64,000 nucleotides of DNA from Klebsiella aerogenes (GCA_029027985.1 CP119076.1:1922001-1986000); one strand, 5' to 3'. Positions 49,042-58,305 are shown, counted from the stretch's first letter. The notes: generated from the sequence alone by a model not told the origin. Made by a program: numbers and translations.

Positions 49042-50021
49042 AGCGGACTCCGTCGTAATAGCAGAGCGAGGAAGAATGGCGCGCCGATAAATGAGGTCAG
49101 AATGCCGAGCGGGATTTCCGTCGCGCTGATGCCACGGGCGAGTGTATCGGTGAGCATAAGTAGTATTGCTCCCAGCGTCATGGCGACCGGTAGCAGCCGC
49201 TGATGGTTGCTGCCAGTAAGCAGCCTGCCGATGTGTGGGACAATCAGCCCAACCCAGCCGATGATGCCGGCAATCGCCACCGCGCTGGCGGTGGCCAGCG
49301 TGGCGCACAGCACGATAACCAGCCGCAGGCGCGCGACGTTTAATCCCAGCGCGCGGGCTTCGTCATCGGAAAGCGTCAGGACGTTGAGTCGCCAGCGCAA
49401 CAGCCATAGCGGCAAGCAGCCGATAACCATCAGCGGGGCGGCAAAAACCAGATCGCCGGTGGTGATGTCAGCAAGCCCGCCCAGCAACCAGAAGGTGATA
49501 GTTGGCAATTGGGTATAAGGATCGGCGATGATTTTAATCAGCGATATCCCCGCGCCGCATAGCGTCCCTAATGCGATTCCGACCAGTACCAGGGTCAGTA
49601 CGGGCTCGTGGCGGGTGGCGGCGCGCGCGATAACCATCACGCCGCCGACCACCGCCAGACCGCCGAAGAACGCGCAAAGCTGGATAAACCACGCGCTGCC
49701 TCCACTCCAGATGGCGAAGCAGGCGCCGAGACCTGCACCGGCGGCGACGCCGAGGATATCGGGTGAAACCAGCGGGTTACGAAATATACCCTGGTAGGCG
49801 GTCCCGGCGGCGGAGAGCGACGCGCCGATCAGCAATGCGGCAACAATTCTTGGCAGGCGAATTTGCCAGAAGACGATGCTGTCGCGCGTGTTGGCGTTGG
49901 AAGAGAACAGCAGATCGTAAAGGCGCGCGGGCGTCAGATCCCAGGGACCGGTCAGCAGCGCGATGCTCAGGGTGAACAAAAGGGCCGCGAATAACGTGAA
50001 GCTCAGGCTAAGATTTTTCAT
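49038..50021 (-). CDS. FecCD/MolB-like ABC transporter permease
   Basis: 327 residues with about ten membrane helices, FecCD family. Hallmarks are GRNPLVSPDILGVAAGAGLGA-like FRNPLVSPDILGVAAGAG, LWLLGGLADIT, VAIAGIIGWVGLIVPHIGR and EIPLGILTSFIGAPFF. The same family includes siderophore, B12 and the H. influenzae MolB molybdate permeases. Its ATG overlaps the stop of the binding-protein gene and its stop overlaps the ATPase start, so the three genes are translationally coupled. Confidence 0.9.
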   Translation of the reverse strand: MKNLSLSFTLFAALLFTLSIALLTGPWDLTPARLYDLLFSSNANTRDSIVFWQIRLPRIVAALLIGASLSAAGTAYQGIFRNPLVSPDILGVAAGAGLGACFAIWSGGSAWFIQLCAFFGGLAVVGGVMVIARAATRHEPVLTLVLVGIALGTLCGAGISLIKIIADPYTQLPTITFWLLGGLADITTGDLVFAAPLMVIGCLPLWLLRWRLNVLTLSDDEARALGLNVARLRLVIVLCATLATASAVAIAGIIGWVGLIVPHIGRLLTGSNHQRLLPVAMTLGAILLMLTDTLARGISATEIPLGILTSFIGAPFFLALLLRRSPL

Positions 50022-51046
50022 GCTGGACTCATAAGCTCCGCGTAGCGTTGAGAGGAGAGCGGCGTATGCCAGAACAGCGCGCTATAGCGAGTAAGGTCGG
50101 CTTGCAGTGTGGTTTGAATTTGTGGATCCAGCCAGCCGTGCAGGCGGCGCAGACCAGCCAGGCGGTTAATCCCGGGCGGGGCATCCAGCCAGCCGAAGGG
50201 TAAACCATCAAGCAGCAAGACTTTCCCTTTCGCCACGGCGTCGACGGCTCGCCATCGCGGATCCTGAGTAATATGCCGCCAGGTCGTCGCCTCCTGGGTC
50301 AAAATAATATCCGGCTGCCACTGCAGCAGATTTTCCAGCGACACCTGACTTAACCCCGTGCGCCCGGCGGCGCGAGCGACGTTGGTCAGCCCCAGGAGTT
50401 CCGCCGCTTCGGTATGTAATGATCCGGCGAGCCCGGTTTCCAGCCCCTTCGCGCCGCGGGCGGCGTAGAAACTATTTGCGGCGCCAGCCGAATGGGAAAA
50501 GGCGAGGGCGTCGTTAATAAAACGCTGCGCCAGCGCCGCTTGCGCCTGAGTTCGCGTCGGCCGATCGACAATTTCGCCAATGGTTAATAGCTGCTGCGCC
50601 GACGTTGCCAGCGTACCTCTGATTAACACCCAGGGAATGCCGCTGCGCGCGCCGACCCGCCTGGCCTGTGATATCCAGCTTTCATCCGCGTTGCCGCAAT
50701 CGACGATCAGATCGGGCGCAAGCGCAACTAGTGTCTCCAGCGATAGGGTGCTGGCGCGCCCGGCGAGACGTCCGAGTTTGCGTAGATGGGCAATCTCTTG
50801 CGCCAGCGGAGGATGCGGCAGGCGGGAAAAATCAAAAGAGGAGAAACCTAATAGCTTTTCCGGCGCGGCGGCGAGTAGCAGCATATCGGCCGGCGCGCCG
50901 GCGCTAACGATACGCTGAATAGTCGCGGGCGCGGGGATGCTCCCGAGAGTAAATGCTGGGGACGCTGTGCTTGCCCAGCCTTTGATGCTCGGTAAGCACA
51001 GCGTCAGGCTCAGCGCCTGCAGAAAGGTACGGCGGGAACATGGCAT
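50018..51046 (-). CDS. Tat-exported periplasmic binding protein (MolA/FecB-like)
   Basis: 342-residue cluster-A-III substrate-binding protein of the siderophore/B12/molybdate type. It begins MPCSRRTFLQALSLTLCLPS: the SRRTFLQ twin-arginine motif suggests export by Tat. The binding-protein fold has PEKLLGFSSFD, LVALAPDLIVDCG, LQWQPDIILTQE and a long helix backbone. An in-frame TTG three codons upstream is possible; the ATG at 51046 has GGA at better spacing. First gene of the seven-gene operon, with the ModE-like site 33 bp before it. Confidence 0.87.
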   Translation of the reverse strand: MPCSRRTFLQALSLTLCLPSIKGWASTASPAFTLGSIPAPATIQRIVSAGAPADMLLLAAAPEKLLGFSSFDFSRLPHPPLAQEIAHLRKLGRLAGRASTLSLETLVALAPDLIVDCGNADESWISQARRVGARSGIPWVLIRGTLATSAQQLLTIGEIVDRPTRTQAQAALAQRFINDALAFSHSAGAANSFYAARGAKGLETGLAGSLHTEAAELLGLTNVARAAGRTGLSQVSLENLLQWQPDIILTQEATTWRHITQDPRWRAVDAVAKGKVLLLDGLPFGWLDAPPGINRLAGLRRLHGWLDPQIQTTLQADLTRYSALFWHTPLSSQRYAELMSPA

Positions 51047-51078
51047 ATGTTTCAATCCGGAAACAAAGAGATTAAAAA

Positions 51079-51106
51079 ATCGCTATATATTTACATATAT
51101 AACGCA
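51079..51106. promoter_or_regulatory. ModE-type operator before the metal-uptake operon
   Basis: Half-site ATCGCTATATA (51079-51089), a 6-base spacer, then TATATAACGCA (51096-51106). The ModE consensus as I know it is ATCGnTATATA-N6-TATATAnCGAT. The left half matches fully, the right half at nine of 11 positions, and spacing is exact. ModE-molybdate represses modABC from such sites. The element is 33 bp before the start of the binding-protein gene, where it would overlap or abut the promoter. Confidence 0.8.
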
Positions 51107-51194
51107 ATCACTATTGCGTGAGATCAAAAATCGCCGGGTTTGCCAGAGGATTACCCCGTAAGGATGACGCAGAGTCGATAACGTCGTGAAGGAA

Positions 51195-51214
51195 CCCGGC
51201 GCAGGGACGCCGGG
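51195..51214 (-). terminator. Possible treA terminator
   Basis: CCCGGCG / CGCCGGG with a 6-base loop, 11 bp past the treA stop; on the minus strand TTCCTTC follows, so the T-run is poor. Confidence 0.5.
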
Positions 51215-51224
51215 CGAGATGAAG

Positions 51225-52946
51225 TTACTGAGCGGCCGGCGCGGCGGCCGGTTTATTGGCGTCAGCGCTGGCTGACGGATCGTTGGCGGCCGGACGCGTC
51301 GCCGGTAGCGCATCGCACGGTTTTTCCTGCGGGCAGACCAGGTCGAGCATTTTCAGCGTCACGCCATTGGTCCAGCCGAAACCGTCCTGGAGTGGGTATT
51401 CGCCACCGCCGCCGCCGGTGCCCGTTGAACTGACGTCATATTTCTCTACCAGTTTCTGCTTGCTGTCGTAGGTATGTTGTACGTTGCTGAGGAAGCGCCA
51501 GGTCACGTCCATCGCCACTTTTTTCTGGCCGTAGTTCTGCAAGCCTTCCACCGCCACCCATTGCAGCGGCGCCCAGCCGTTTGGCGCATCCCACTGTTGG
51601 CCGCTATTGACCGTAGTAGTGGTTAAACCGCCCGGTTTCAGCAGACGACTTTCCGCCGCCGCGGCAACCTTCGCCGCGCGTTCGCTGGATGCCGCTTTGA
51701 CATACAACGGGAACAGCGCCGCAGCGGTCAACTGATTACGGACTTTATGGCTTTTCAGATCGTAATCGGCATACCAGCCCTCTTTATCGTTCCACAGGTA
51801 TTTCTCCAGCGCTTTCTGGCGGGCGTTAGCCAACGCATCATATTGCCCGGCTTTGGTGTTATCGCCGGCGGCTTTACTGGCGAGAGCGAGGGTTTTCTCC
51901 ATGTGGAACATCAGCGCATTGAGGTCGACAGGGACGATGCTGGTGGTACGAATGGTGCCTAACTGCTGCGGATTATCCATCCAGCGGGAGCTGAAATCCC
52001 AGCCGGACGCCGCGGCAGAGCGCAAGTCGCGGTAGATGTCAGTCGCCGGGCGATTCGGGTTGTTTTTGGCGGTGGTCACGTCGTCGAGCCAGGATTCCGG
52101 GCGCGGCGTGTCGTTATCATCCCAATAGCGGTTGAGCAGTGCGCCATCTTCCATGCGTACCACCCGTTTGTTGGCCTTCCCGGGCGCCAGCGCGTCGGCG
52201 CCTTCCATCCAATAGCGGTACTCTTTTTCCATCTGTGGTAGCCAGGTTTTCAACGCCCGATCGCCATCGTGGCTGGCTAACAGTTCAACCATAAATGAGA
52301 AGAACGGCGGCTGCGAGCGGCTCAGGTAGTAACTGCGGTTACCGTTTGGAATATGGCCCCAGTTGTCTATCTCGGAGGCGAAGTTAGTCACCATGTCTTT
52401 CACTTTATCCCAGTGCCCGCTCTCGGCGAGACCCAGCATGGTGAAATAGCTGTCCCAATAATAGACTTCGCGGAAGCGTCCGCCGGGTACTACATAAGGT
52501 TTCGGCAGCGGCAGCAGCGAATCCCATTTTTCCACCTCGACGGTGCTGCGGGTCAGTACTGGCCACAGGCCGTCAATATGCTGGCGGAGGGTTTGCCCTT
52601 TCGGCGGCACGTATTGATCGTTGTCGCGCGGGAGGGTGAAGTTGATCTCGACGAAATGGCGCAGGTCGAAACTGGCCTGGCTTTTCTGCATTCGATAGTC
52701 GGCCAGGATCATCAGCGGATCGCTGTTCGGTACCGCGTCGGCAAAGGTTTTTTGGTCAGGGAACAGTTTCGCGCTTTGTACATCATTAAATAGCGGGCCC
52801 AATAGCACATCAGGCGATGGCGGTAGGGCGGGGGTATTCTCGTCGGCCTGAACGGCAAAGGTCGTCAGGCTTAACAGTGCGCCTCCCAACGCCAGTTGAA
52901 TAAGCCAGGATAGGGTTTCCGGGCGACGTGGAACCGATCTCGTCAT
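51225..52946 (-). CDS. treA: Periplasmic trehalase
   Basis: Hydrolyses trehalose to two glucoses in the periplasm under osmotic stress. 573 residues with signal peptide ending [11 protein letters not shown]37 signatures [15 protein letters not shown] and [10 protein letters not shown] are present; the catalytic Asp is in [11 protein letters not shown] and the catalytic Glu in [12 protein letters not shown]. The C-terminal tail is Ala/Pro-rich and not conserved. I start at [14 protein letters not shown], with GGAG eight bases before; 34 upstream codons are open but lack homology. Left neighbour is the metal-uptake operon, right neighbour the decayed sugar operon. Confidence 0.95.
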   Translation of the reverse strand: MTRSVPRRPETLSWLIQLALGGALLSLTTFAVQADENTPALPPSPDVLLGPLFNDVQSAKLFPDQKTFADAVPNSDPLMILADYRMQKSQASFDLRHFVEINFTLPRDNDQYVPPKGQTLRQHIDGLWPVLTRSTVEVEKWDSLLPLPKPYVVPGGRFREVYYWDSYFTMLGLAESGHWDKVKDMVTNFASEIDNWGHIPNGNRSYYLSRSQPPFFSFMVELLASHDGDRALKTWLPQMEKEYRYWMEGADALAPGKANKRVVRMEDGALLNRYWDDNDTPRPESWLDDVTTAKNNPNRPATDIYRDLRSAAASGWDFSSRWMDNPQQLGTIRTTSIVPVDLNALMFHMEKTLALASKAAGDNTKAGQYDALANARQKALEKYLWNDKEGWYADYDLKSHKVRNQLTAAALFPLYVKAASSERAAKVAAAAESRLLKPGGLTTTTVNSGQQWDAPNGWAPLQWVAVEGLQNYGQKKVAMDVTWRFLSNVQHTYDSKQKLVEKYDVSSTGTGGGGGEYPLQDGFGWTNGVTLKMLDLVCPQEKPCDALPATRPAANDPSASADANKPAAAPAAQ

Positions 52947-53456
52947 CGATAATTCTCCATTTTGTATGTTACTGACTTCGCGCCACTGCGAACGGCCATC
53001 AGAAAACCTTAGCCGAATATCTGTTACCGCGCGTGTCGTAGTTAACATTTTGGCCGAAAACAGATTATTTACCTGGCGCCGCGGCGAGCGACAGGATGCC
53101 GTTATGCCAACTTAGCCTGACGAGAATGATGTAAATATAATGAATCGCCTTGCGAATATTAATAAAAAATATAATTAGGGAGTAAGAGTGATAAATGGCT
53201 AACGGTATCGATCTTATTATGTGCGATAAAAGAACAGGTTCTCACCCTCAATGATTAAAATGAATCAGTAATCCGCTGGTAAATTGTGATCGGCAAAACA
53301 AAACCTATTTCACCCTTTCATTTGAACACTCTCGCGATCACATAAATTAAAAAACATAAATAATTAATAAAAAAACATAATGGCGACAGGAGGCGCTAAA
53401 AGGGAAGAATGCAGGCCAGAAAGAAACCGGTTACATTTGACCTGAAGGAGTAATGT
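52947..53456. other. Gene-free region between treA and the decayed sugar operon
   Basis: A 510-bp gap between divergent genes. From about 53100 it becomes strongly AT-rich with A- and T-runs. It should hold the treA promoter on the left and the promoter of the ruined operon on the right. I found one operator-like palindrome (53422-53435) and one TGTGA half-site (53285-53289), but no gene. Confidence 0.6.
53422..53435. promoter_or_regulatory. LacI/GalR-type operator candidate
   Basis: AGAAACCGGTTACA centred on the ACCGGT palindrome is of the type bound by LacI-family sugar repressors. It stands 22 bp before the symporter start codon, so it would have controlled the operon; no LacI-type gene remains nearby. 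Confidence 0.45.
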
Positions 53457-54814
53457 ATGTCTGCTGGCGATAAAATTTCGATAAAAGAGAAAGTCGGTTA
53501 TAGCCTGGGGGATGCGGCCAGTCATATTGTGTTTGACTCATCCGTTGCCATCCTTGCTTATTTTTATACCGATATTTATGGCCTGCCGCCGGCGGTGATG
53601 GGTACTATGTTTCTGCTGGTACGCCTGCTGGATGCGATTACCGATCCGATCATGGGGGCGATTGCCGATGCCACCTCCACCCGTTGGGGACACTTTCGTC
53701 CGTGGCTGCTGGCGATTTGCGTTCCGTTTGCCGTTAGCTGCGTGCTGGTTTATTCCATCCCCTCGTTCTCCGATTCAGGCAAAATTGTCTATGCGGTAGC
53801 GGCATATATATTTATGACGCTAATGTACACCGCGATTAATATACCTTACTGCTCATTGGGGGCGGCACTCACCTCCGACCCGCGTGAAAGCCTCTCGCTG
53901 CAATCCTGGCGCTTCGCTATCACTCCCATCGGCGGCGCGCTGGGCACGGCGTTTATTTTACCACTGGCTGATTTTCTCTATCCCGGCGATCGCGCGACCG
54001 GTATCCAGGTGTCGATGGCGTTGTTTGGCGTCATTGGTTGTCTGATGTTTATCGTCTGCTTCGCCACCACTAAAGAGCGCGTGCAGCCGATTAAAGAGGA
54101 AAATCTCAATATTACCCGCGATGTTAAAATCCTTTTTCGCAACGAGCAGTGGCTCATCCTCTCGGTCTATAACTTTATGATGTTGGTGGCGGTGGTGATC
54201 CGCGGCGGTTCGGTGGTCTATTACGTGAATAGTGTGCTGAATAAAGGCGCGGAGGTGATTACGCTATTTATGCTGGGTGGGATGTTTGCCTCCATGCTTG
54301 GTTCGGTACTGGCCAAACCATTCGGCACCCGTTTTTGCAAAGTGAAACTGTCGTTCTGGATTAACCTGCTGACCGCTGCGCTTGGCGTCCTTTGCTTTAT
54401 TGTCCCGGTGCAATACTGGACGCTGGTGCTGACGGTACACATCCTGATTTCTATTATTCAGGGCGGTAATGGCGCGCTGCAGTGGTCAATGATTACCGAT
54501 ACCAATAATATGGTGAGTGGAAAACCCAACGGCGTATTACCGGCATGAACGTCGCGGCCAATATCTTCGTGATAAAACTGGGTGTCGCCGTCGGTGGGGC
54601 GGTGTTGGGCTGGGTGCTGGCATACTTCCATTATGCCGCCAACAGCGCGGCGCAGCCCGCATCAGCGGTACATGGCGTGGTGCTGCTGTTCACCCTGGTC
54701 CCGGCGTTGTTCTACGTCCTGACAGCGCTCTCGATTAAATTCTATGGCTTAACCGAAAACAAAATGAACGGCATCGTAACTGATTTAAAAAACGGAACCT
54801 TCGCACAGTCTTAA
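53457..54814 (+). pseudogene. GPH-family sugar:cation symporter broken by one missing base
   Basis: A glycoside-pentoside-hexuronide symporter (YicJ/MelB/XylP family), starting MSAGDKISIKEKVGYSLGDAASHIVF with ribosome site AAGGAG. It reads normally for about 350 residues to MITDTNN, then shifts frame. Inserting one T near 54510 (aataat-atgg to aataattatgg) restores the expected NNYGEWKTQRRITGMNV and the frame continues through VAANIFVIKLGVAVGGAVLG to the natural C-terminus at 54814, about 452 residues in all. The gene is otherwise intact, so the lesion is recent or a sequencing error. Confidence 0.88.
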
Positions 54815-54829
54815 TTCATTCGGCAACGT

Positions 54830-54870
54830 CCGGGAGACAATAGGGGGTATTTTCCCCGTATTGTCCCGGG
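54830..54870 (+). repeat. Long intercistronic stem-loop
   Basis: CCGGGA-ACAATA-GGGG pairs with CCCC-TATTGT-CCCGG through minor bulges. No T-run follows. It lies between symporter and porin remnants, where such structures usually stabilise or attenuate the upstream message. Confidence 0.5.
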
Positions 54871-54917
54871 CATGCCTTTGCCAAAAATAAATAATAATTC
54901 ATTGAGGGATGCAATAA

Positions 54918-55172
54918 ATGAAACTGAAATATGTGGCGTTAGCCATTAGCGTCGCCATGTCCTCTGGTCTGATGGCAGCGGAAAATAATAAAGCTGTCGA
55001 TATTAATCAACGTCTGGCGCAACTGGAGCAGCGTTTAATGCAGGCGGAACAACGCGCCAGTGCGGCGGAAGCGCAAATCCAGACGCTGCAACAGCAGCAG
55101 GTGGCGGCGGTGAAAAGCGCGCCATCGGTACAGGTGGGCGCAGCAGCAGCGGCGGCGGTATCGCTACCCTGA
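54918..55172 (+). pseudogene. Truncated carbohydrate porin (LamB/ScrY-like), N-terminus only
   Basis: 84 codons survive: a signal peptide MKLKYVALAISVAMSSGLMA, then a coiled-coil stretch VDINQRLAQLEQRLMQAEQ continuing to QIQTLQQQQ, as found at the N-terminus of sucrose/oligosaccharide porins. The barrel is missing. The frame runs into a GCAGCAGCAGCGGCGGCGG tract and stops at 55170-55172, where sequence of a different gene (GH3) takes over. This is a deletion junction. Confidence 0.85.
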
Positions 55173-55693
55173 AGCATCTGGCCTGTAATAACCAGGAGTT
55201 TGCCCGTGCCAGAGTTGATGCTGTTGTTTCTGAGCGCGCGCTACGCGAGATCTACCTTAAAGGTTTTGAATATGCGGTAAAAGCGGGCAGCGCTTGTGCG
55301 GTGATGACCGCCTATAACCCGGTTAACGGTTTCCATGCGGCCTCCAACTACGACCTCACCACCACACTGCTGCGTGAGGAGTGGGGATTTGACGGGATCG
55401 TGATGACCGATTGGTGGGCGACGATGAACGATCCGGTGCGCGGCGGCGAAGCGTCGCGTCACAATACGGCAGCGATGGTCCGCGCCCAGAACGACCTTTA
55501 TATGGTGATCGGCAATAATGGCGCGGAGGTGAATGCCGGCGAGGATAACACCCTGGCGGCGCTGGCGAGCGGCACATTGACGATTAACGCTCATAGCGTT
55601 GTCGATCCGCGGCGAGCATTACCTACAGATTGTGAGGCTCGTCGCAGGTTGGCAGGATACTGGAACTGGAACATAGCCGGGTTGTTTTACTGA
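55154..55693 (+). pseudogene. Internal fragment of a GH3 beta-glucosidase
   Basis: In a different frame from the porin, GGIATLKHLACNNQEFARAR, SERALREIYLKGFEYAVK, VMTAYNPVNGFHAASNYDL and REEWGFDGIVMTDWWA are unmistakable GH3 sequence; the catalytic nucleophile Asp is in MTDWWA. The first part and the whole C-terminal half are missing. Homology ends near 55590 after NTLAALASGTLT, and a nonhomologous tail runs to a stop at 55691. With the porin and symporter it marks a former oligosaccharide-use operon. Confidence 0.85.
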
Positions 55694-55695
55694 TT

Positions 55696-55711
55696 TGTGA
55701 TGATTAGCACA
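55696..55711. promoter_or_regulatory. CRP-like site at the far end of the tdc upstream region
   Basis: TGTGA-TGATTA-GCACA within the perfect 8-bp inverted repeat GATTTGTG/CACAAATC; one mismatch from the CRP consensus. About 540 bp before tdcA, just after the GH3 remnant. Confidence 0.5.
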
Positions 55712-55753
55712 AATCACTATTTGCCAGCCGTTGGGTTGGATGAAAAGTCGAGA

Positions 55754-55767
55754 TTGATTTTTATCAA
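55754..55767. promoter_or_regulatory. Perfect FNR box, far upstream of tdcA
   Basis: TTGAT-TTTT-ATCAA is an exact match to the FNR consensus TTGAT-N4-ATCAA. It lies roughly 490 bp before the inferred tdcA start of transcription and 57 bp from the CRP-like palindrome. tdc expression is anaerobic and FNR-influenced in E. coli, but this distance is unusual. Confidence 0.55.
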
Positions 55768-56196
55768 GGAATTACCTGCTATAAAATGACCTAAAAACGT
55801 GGTTAATATGATGTTATAAATGCAATGTATTTGTTTGTTTTTATTTTCATTGATATTAATGAAATATATCTTTACATACAAATAAGGTGAGAAATTGTGA
55901 CCCCATAGCGGAATGACACGAAATAAACACAGTTTTGTCATTTTATTTGATTTTTTATATCTGCGTTTTAATCAGTGATTTGCATACAATTTCCTCGTTC
56001 TTTGCTTGAATATTGTACTTTTTATTCATGGCGAATAGAGCGAAAAATAACCTTTTTTATCCCCATAACTATTTTTTATCCCCTCATATTTTCTTGACAA
56101 AAATCATGCTTAATTTCTCGTTTTTTTATTTATCCTGATGATAAATATGGTTTTATTTTATTCCACGGATGAGGTTAATTATAGGCGACGGGGCTT

Positions 56197-56240
56197 TGTG
56201 AGTGGTCTCACACAACCGCGCGATCATCATTTGATACACT
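56197..56240 (+). promoter_or_regulatory. tdcA promoter with consensus CRP site
   Basis: TGTGA-GTGGTC-TCACA (56197-56212) is a perfect CRP consensus and nearly identical to the E. coli tdc site. A -10-like TACACT is at 56235-56240; with a start near 56247 CRP is centred about -42. This explains the known cAMP-CRP dependence of tdc. Confidence 0.85.
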
Positions 56241-56278
56241 TCCCGGCGTCAAGAAAGTCATTAACGTGGATTACCAAT

Positions 56279-57217
56279 ATGAATACTATTCCGCTCCCTA
56301 AAACCCAGCACCTGGTTGTATTCCAGGAGGTTATCAGAAGTGGTTCGATTGGTTCGGCAGCAAAAGAGTTAGGCTTAACACAACCTGCCGTCAGTAAAAC
56401 GATTAATGATATTGAAGACTATTTCGGCACTGAATTGATGGTGCGTAAAAATACCGGCGTCACCTTAACTGATGCCGGGCAGGTGCTGCTGACATGGTCG
56501 GAATCGATTACCCGTGAAATGAAGAATATGGTTAACGAAATGAACAGCATGACTTGTAGCACTGTCGTTGATGTCTCTTTCGGTTTTCCGTCGCTGATCG
56601 GCTTCACCTTTATGTCGGATATGATCCACAAATTCAAAAAGATCTTCCCAAAAGCGCAGGTCTCGATGTACGAAGCGCAGCTCTCGTCGTTCTTGCCGGC
56701 GATTCGCGATGGCCGTCTCGACTTCGCCATCGGCACCCTTAGCGACGAAATGAAACTGCACGATCTGCACGTTGAGCCGCTATTTGAATCCGAGTTTGTG
56801 CTGGTGGCCAGTAAATCACGAACGCGCACCGGCACCGCCACGCTGGCGTCGTTACAAAACGAACAGTGGGTGTTGCCGCAAACCAATATGGGTTACTACA
56901 GCGAACTCCTCGCAACGCTTCAACGCAGTGGCATCAACAATGAAAACATCGTTAAAACAGACTCCGTTGTCACTATTTATAATCTTGTTCTCAATGCTGA
57001 TTTCCTGACGGTTATTCCTTGTGATATGACCGCGCCTTTTGGTTCCAACCAGTTTATTACCATCCCGGTCGCCGATGCTTTACCGGTGGCGCATTATGCG
57101 GCGGTATGGTCGAAGAATTATCGTATTAAAAGCGCCGCCTCGGCGTTAGTCGAATTAGCGAAAGAATATTCAGCCCATAGCGGTTGTAGGCGACGACAAT
57201 TAATTACTGTTGATTAA
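56279..57217 (+). CDS. tdcA: LysR-family transcriptional activator TdcA
   Basis: Activates the tdc operon. 312 residues: N-terminal winged helix with HLVVFQEVIRSGSIGSAAKE and LGLTQPAVSKTINDIEDYFG, then a periplasmic-binding-protein-like effector domain. I start at MNTIPLPKTQ as in E. coli; the frame is open 47 codons upstream but that part overlaps the promoter and CRP site. First gene of the operon, 98 bp before tdcB. Confidence 0.95.
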   Translation: MNTIPLPKTQHLVVFQEVIRSGSIGSAAKELGLTQPAVSKTINDIEDYFGTELMVRKNTGVTLTDAGQVLLTWSESITREMKNMVNEMNSMTCSTVVDVSFGFPSLIGFTFMSDMIHKFKKIFPKAQVSMYEAQLSSFLPAIRDGRLDFAIGTLSDEMKLHDLHVEPLFESEFVLVASKSRTRTGTATLASLQNEQWVLPQTNMGYYSELLATLQRSGINNENIVKTDSVVTIYNLVLNADFLTVIPCDMTAPFGSNQFITIPVADALPVAHYAAVWSKNYRIKSAASALVELAKEYSAHSGCRRRQLITVD

Positions 57218-57315
57218 TGCCGTCTTTTTATTTTAGTTAAACATCAAGCCGCGAACTGTTTATCAGTTGCTGGCCCGTGGATTCTATTTGTTCAATTCCA
57301 GGTTAAGAGGTTCTA

Positions 57316-58305
57316 ATGCATATTACATACGATCTCCCGGTTGCTATTGAAGATATCCTCGAAGCGAAAAAAAGATTAGCCGGTAAAATATATAAAACGG
57401 GGATGCCGCGCTCTAACTATTTTAGCGAACGTTGCAAAGGTGAAATATTCCTCAAGTTTGAAAATATGCAGCGTACCGGTTCATTTAAAATTCGCGGGGC
57501 TTTTAACAAGCTCAGTTCGCTGACCGACGCCGAAAAACGCAAGGGGGTGGTGGCCTGTTCCGCCGGCAACCATGCGCAGGGCGTGTCGCTTTCCTGCGCC
57601 ATGCTCGGCATTGACGGTAAAGTAGTAATGCCGAAAGGGGCACCAAAATCGAAAGTGGCGGCGACCTGCGATTACTCGGCGGAAGTGGTGCTGCACGGCG
57701 ATAACTTCAATGACACCATTGCCAAAGTGAGTGAAATTGTCGAAATGGAAGGGCGGATATTTATTCCTCCGTACGACGATCCGAAAGTGATTGCCGGTCA
57801 GGGCACGATTGGCCTCGAAATTATGGAAGATTTATATGATGTCGATAACGTCATTGTGCCCATCGGCGGCGGTGGTTTAATTGCCGGGGTTGCGGTGGCG
57901 ATTAAATCTATCAATCCGACCATCCGTATTATTGGCGTACAGTCAGAAAATGTTCACGGTATGGCTGCCTCTTATTATGCCGGAGAAATAACGAATCACC
58001 GTACCAGCGCCACGCTGGCTGATGGTTGCGATGTTTCTCGCCCGGGGAATATCACCTATCAAATCGTCCGGGAATTAGTCGATGATATTGTCCTGGTCAG
58101 CGAAGATGAAATTCGCAATAGCATGGTTGCGCTTATTCAGCGTAATAAAGTTATCACCGAAGGAGCCGGGGCTTTAGCCTGCGCCGCATTATTAAGCGGC
58201 AAGCTGGATAGCTATATCCAGAACCGTAAAACCGTCAGCATTATTTCTGGCGGCAATATCGACCTGTCTCGTGTATCGCAAATTACTGGTTTAGTTGACG
58301 CTTAA
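57316..58305 (+). CDS. tdcB: Catabolic threonine dehydratase TdcB
   Basis: PLP enzyme deaminating L-threonine to 2-oxobutyrate (and serine to pyruvate) anaerobically. 329 residues. PLP lysine is Lys58 in [10 protein letters not shown]; the phosphate-binding loop is [11 protein letters not shown]. It lacks the C-terminal ACT-like regulatory domain of biosynthetic IlvA, as expected for the AMP-activated catabolic enzyme. Confidence 0.97.
   Translation: MHITYDLPVAIEDILEAKKRLAGKIYKTGMPRSNYFSERCKGEIFLKFENMQRTGSFKIRGAFNKLSSLTDAEKRKGVVACSAGNHAQGVSLSCAMLGIDGKVVMPKGAPKSKVAATCDYSAEVVLHGDNFNDTIAKVSEIVEMEGRIFIPPYDDPKVIAGQGTIGLEIMEDLYDVDNVIVPIGGGGLIAGVAVAIKSINPTIRIIGVQSENVHGMAASYYAGEITNHRTSATLADGCDVSRPGNITYQIVRELVDDIVLVSEDEIRNSMVALIQRNKVITEGAGALACAALLSGKLDSYIQNRKTVSIISGGNIDLSRVSQITGLVDA

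Larger units (their letters stand above)
55694..56278. other. Long AT-rich region upstream of tdcA
   Basis: 585 bp with no convincing gene. It contains a CRP-like palindrome and a perfect FNR box at the left edge (listed separately), long A/T tracts suited to IHF or H-NS binding, and the tdcA promoter at the right. I looked for a tdcR-like reading frame on both strands and found none I would defend. Confidence 0.6.

Noticed and set aside
53198-53257. A 19-codon ORF upstream of the symporter remnant
   Set aside because: Too short, no membrane or signal feature, weak ribosome site, inside promoter-like DNA.
54510-54548. Programmed frameshifting in the GPH symporter
   Set aside because: No slippery heptamer or downstream pseudoknot at the site; a simple missing T in AATAATTATGG explains the break.
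55800-56200. A tdcR regulator gene upstream of tdcA
   Set aside because: No reading frame with start, ribosome site and coding character on either strand.
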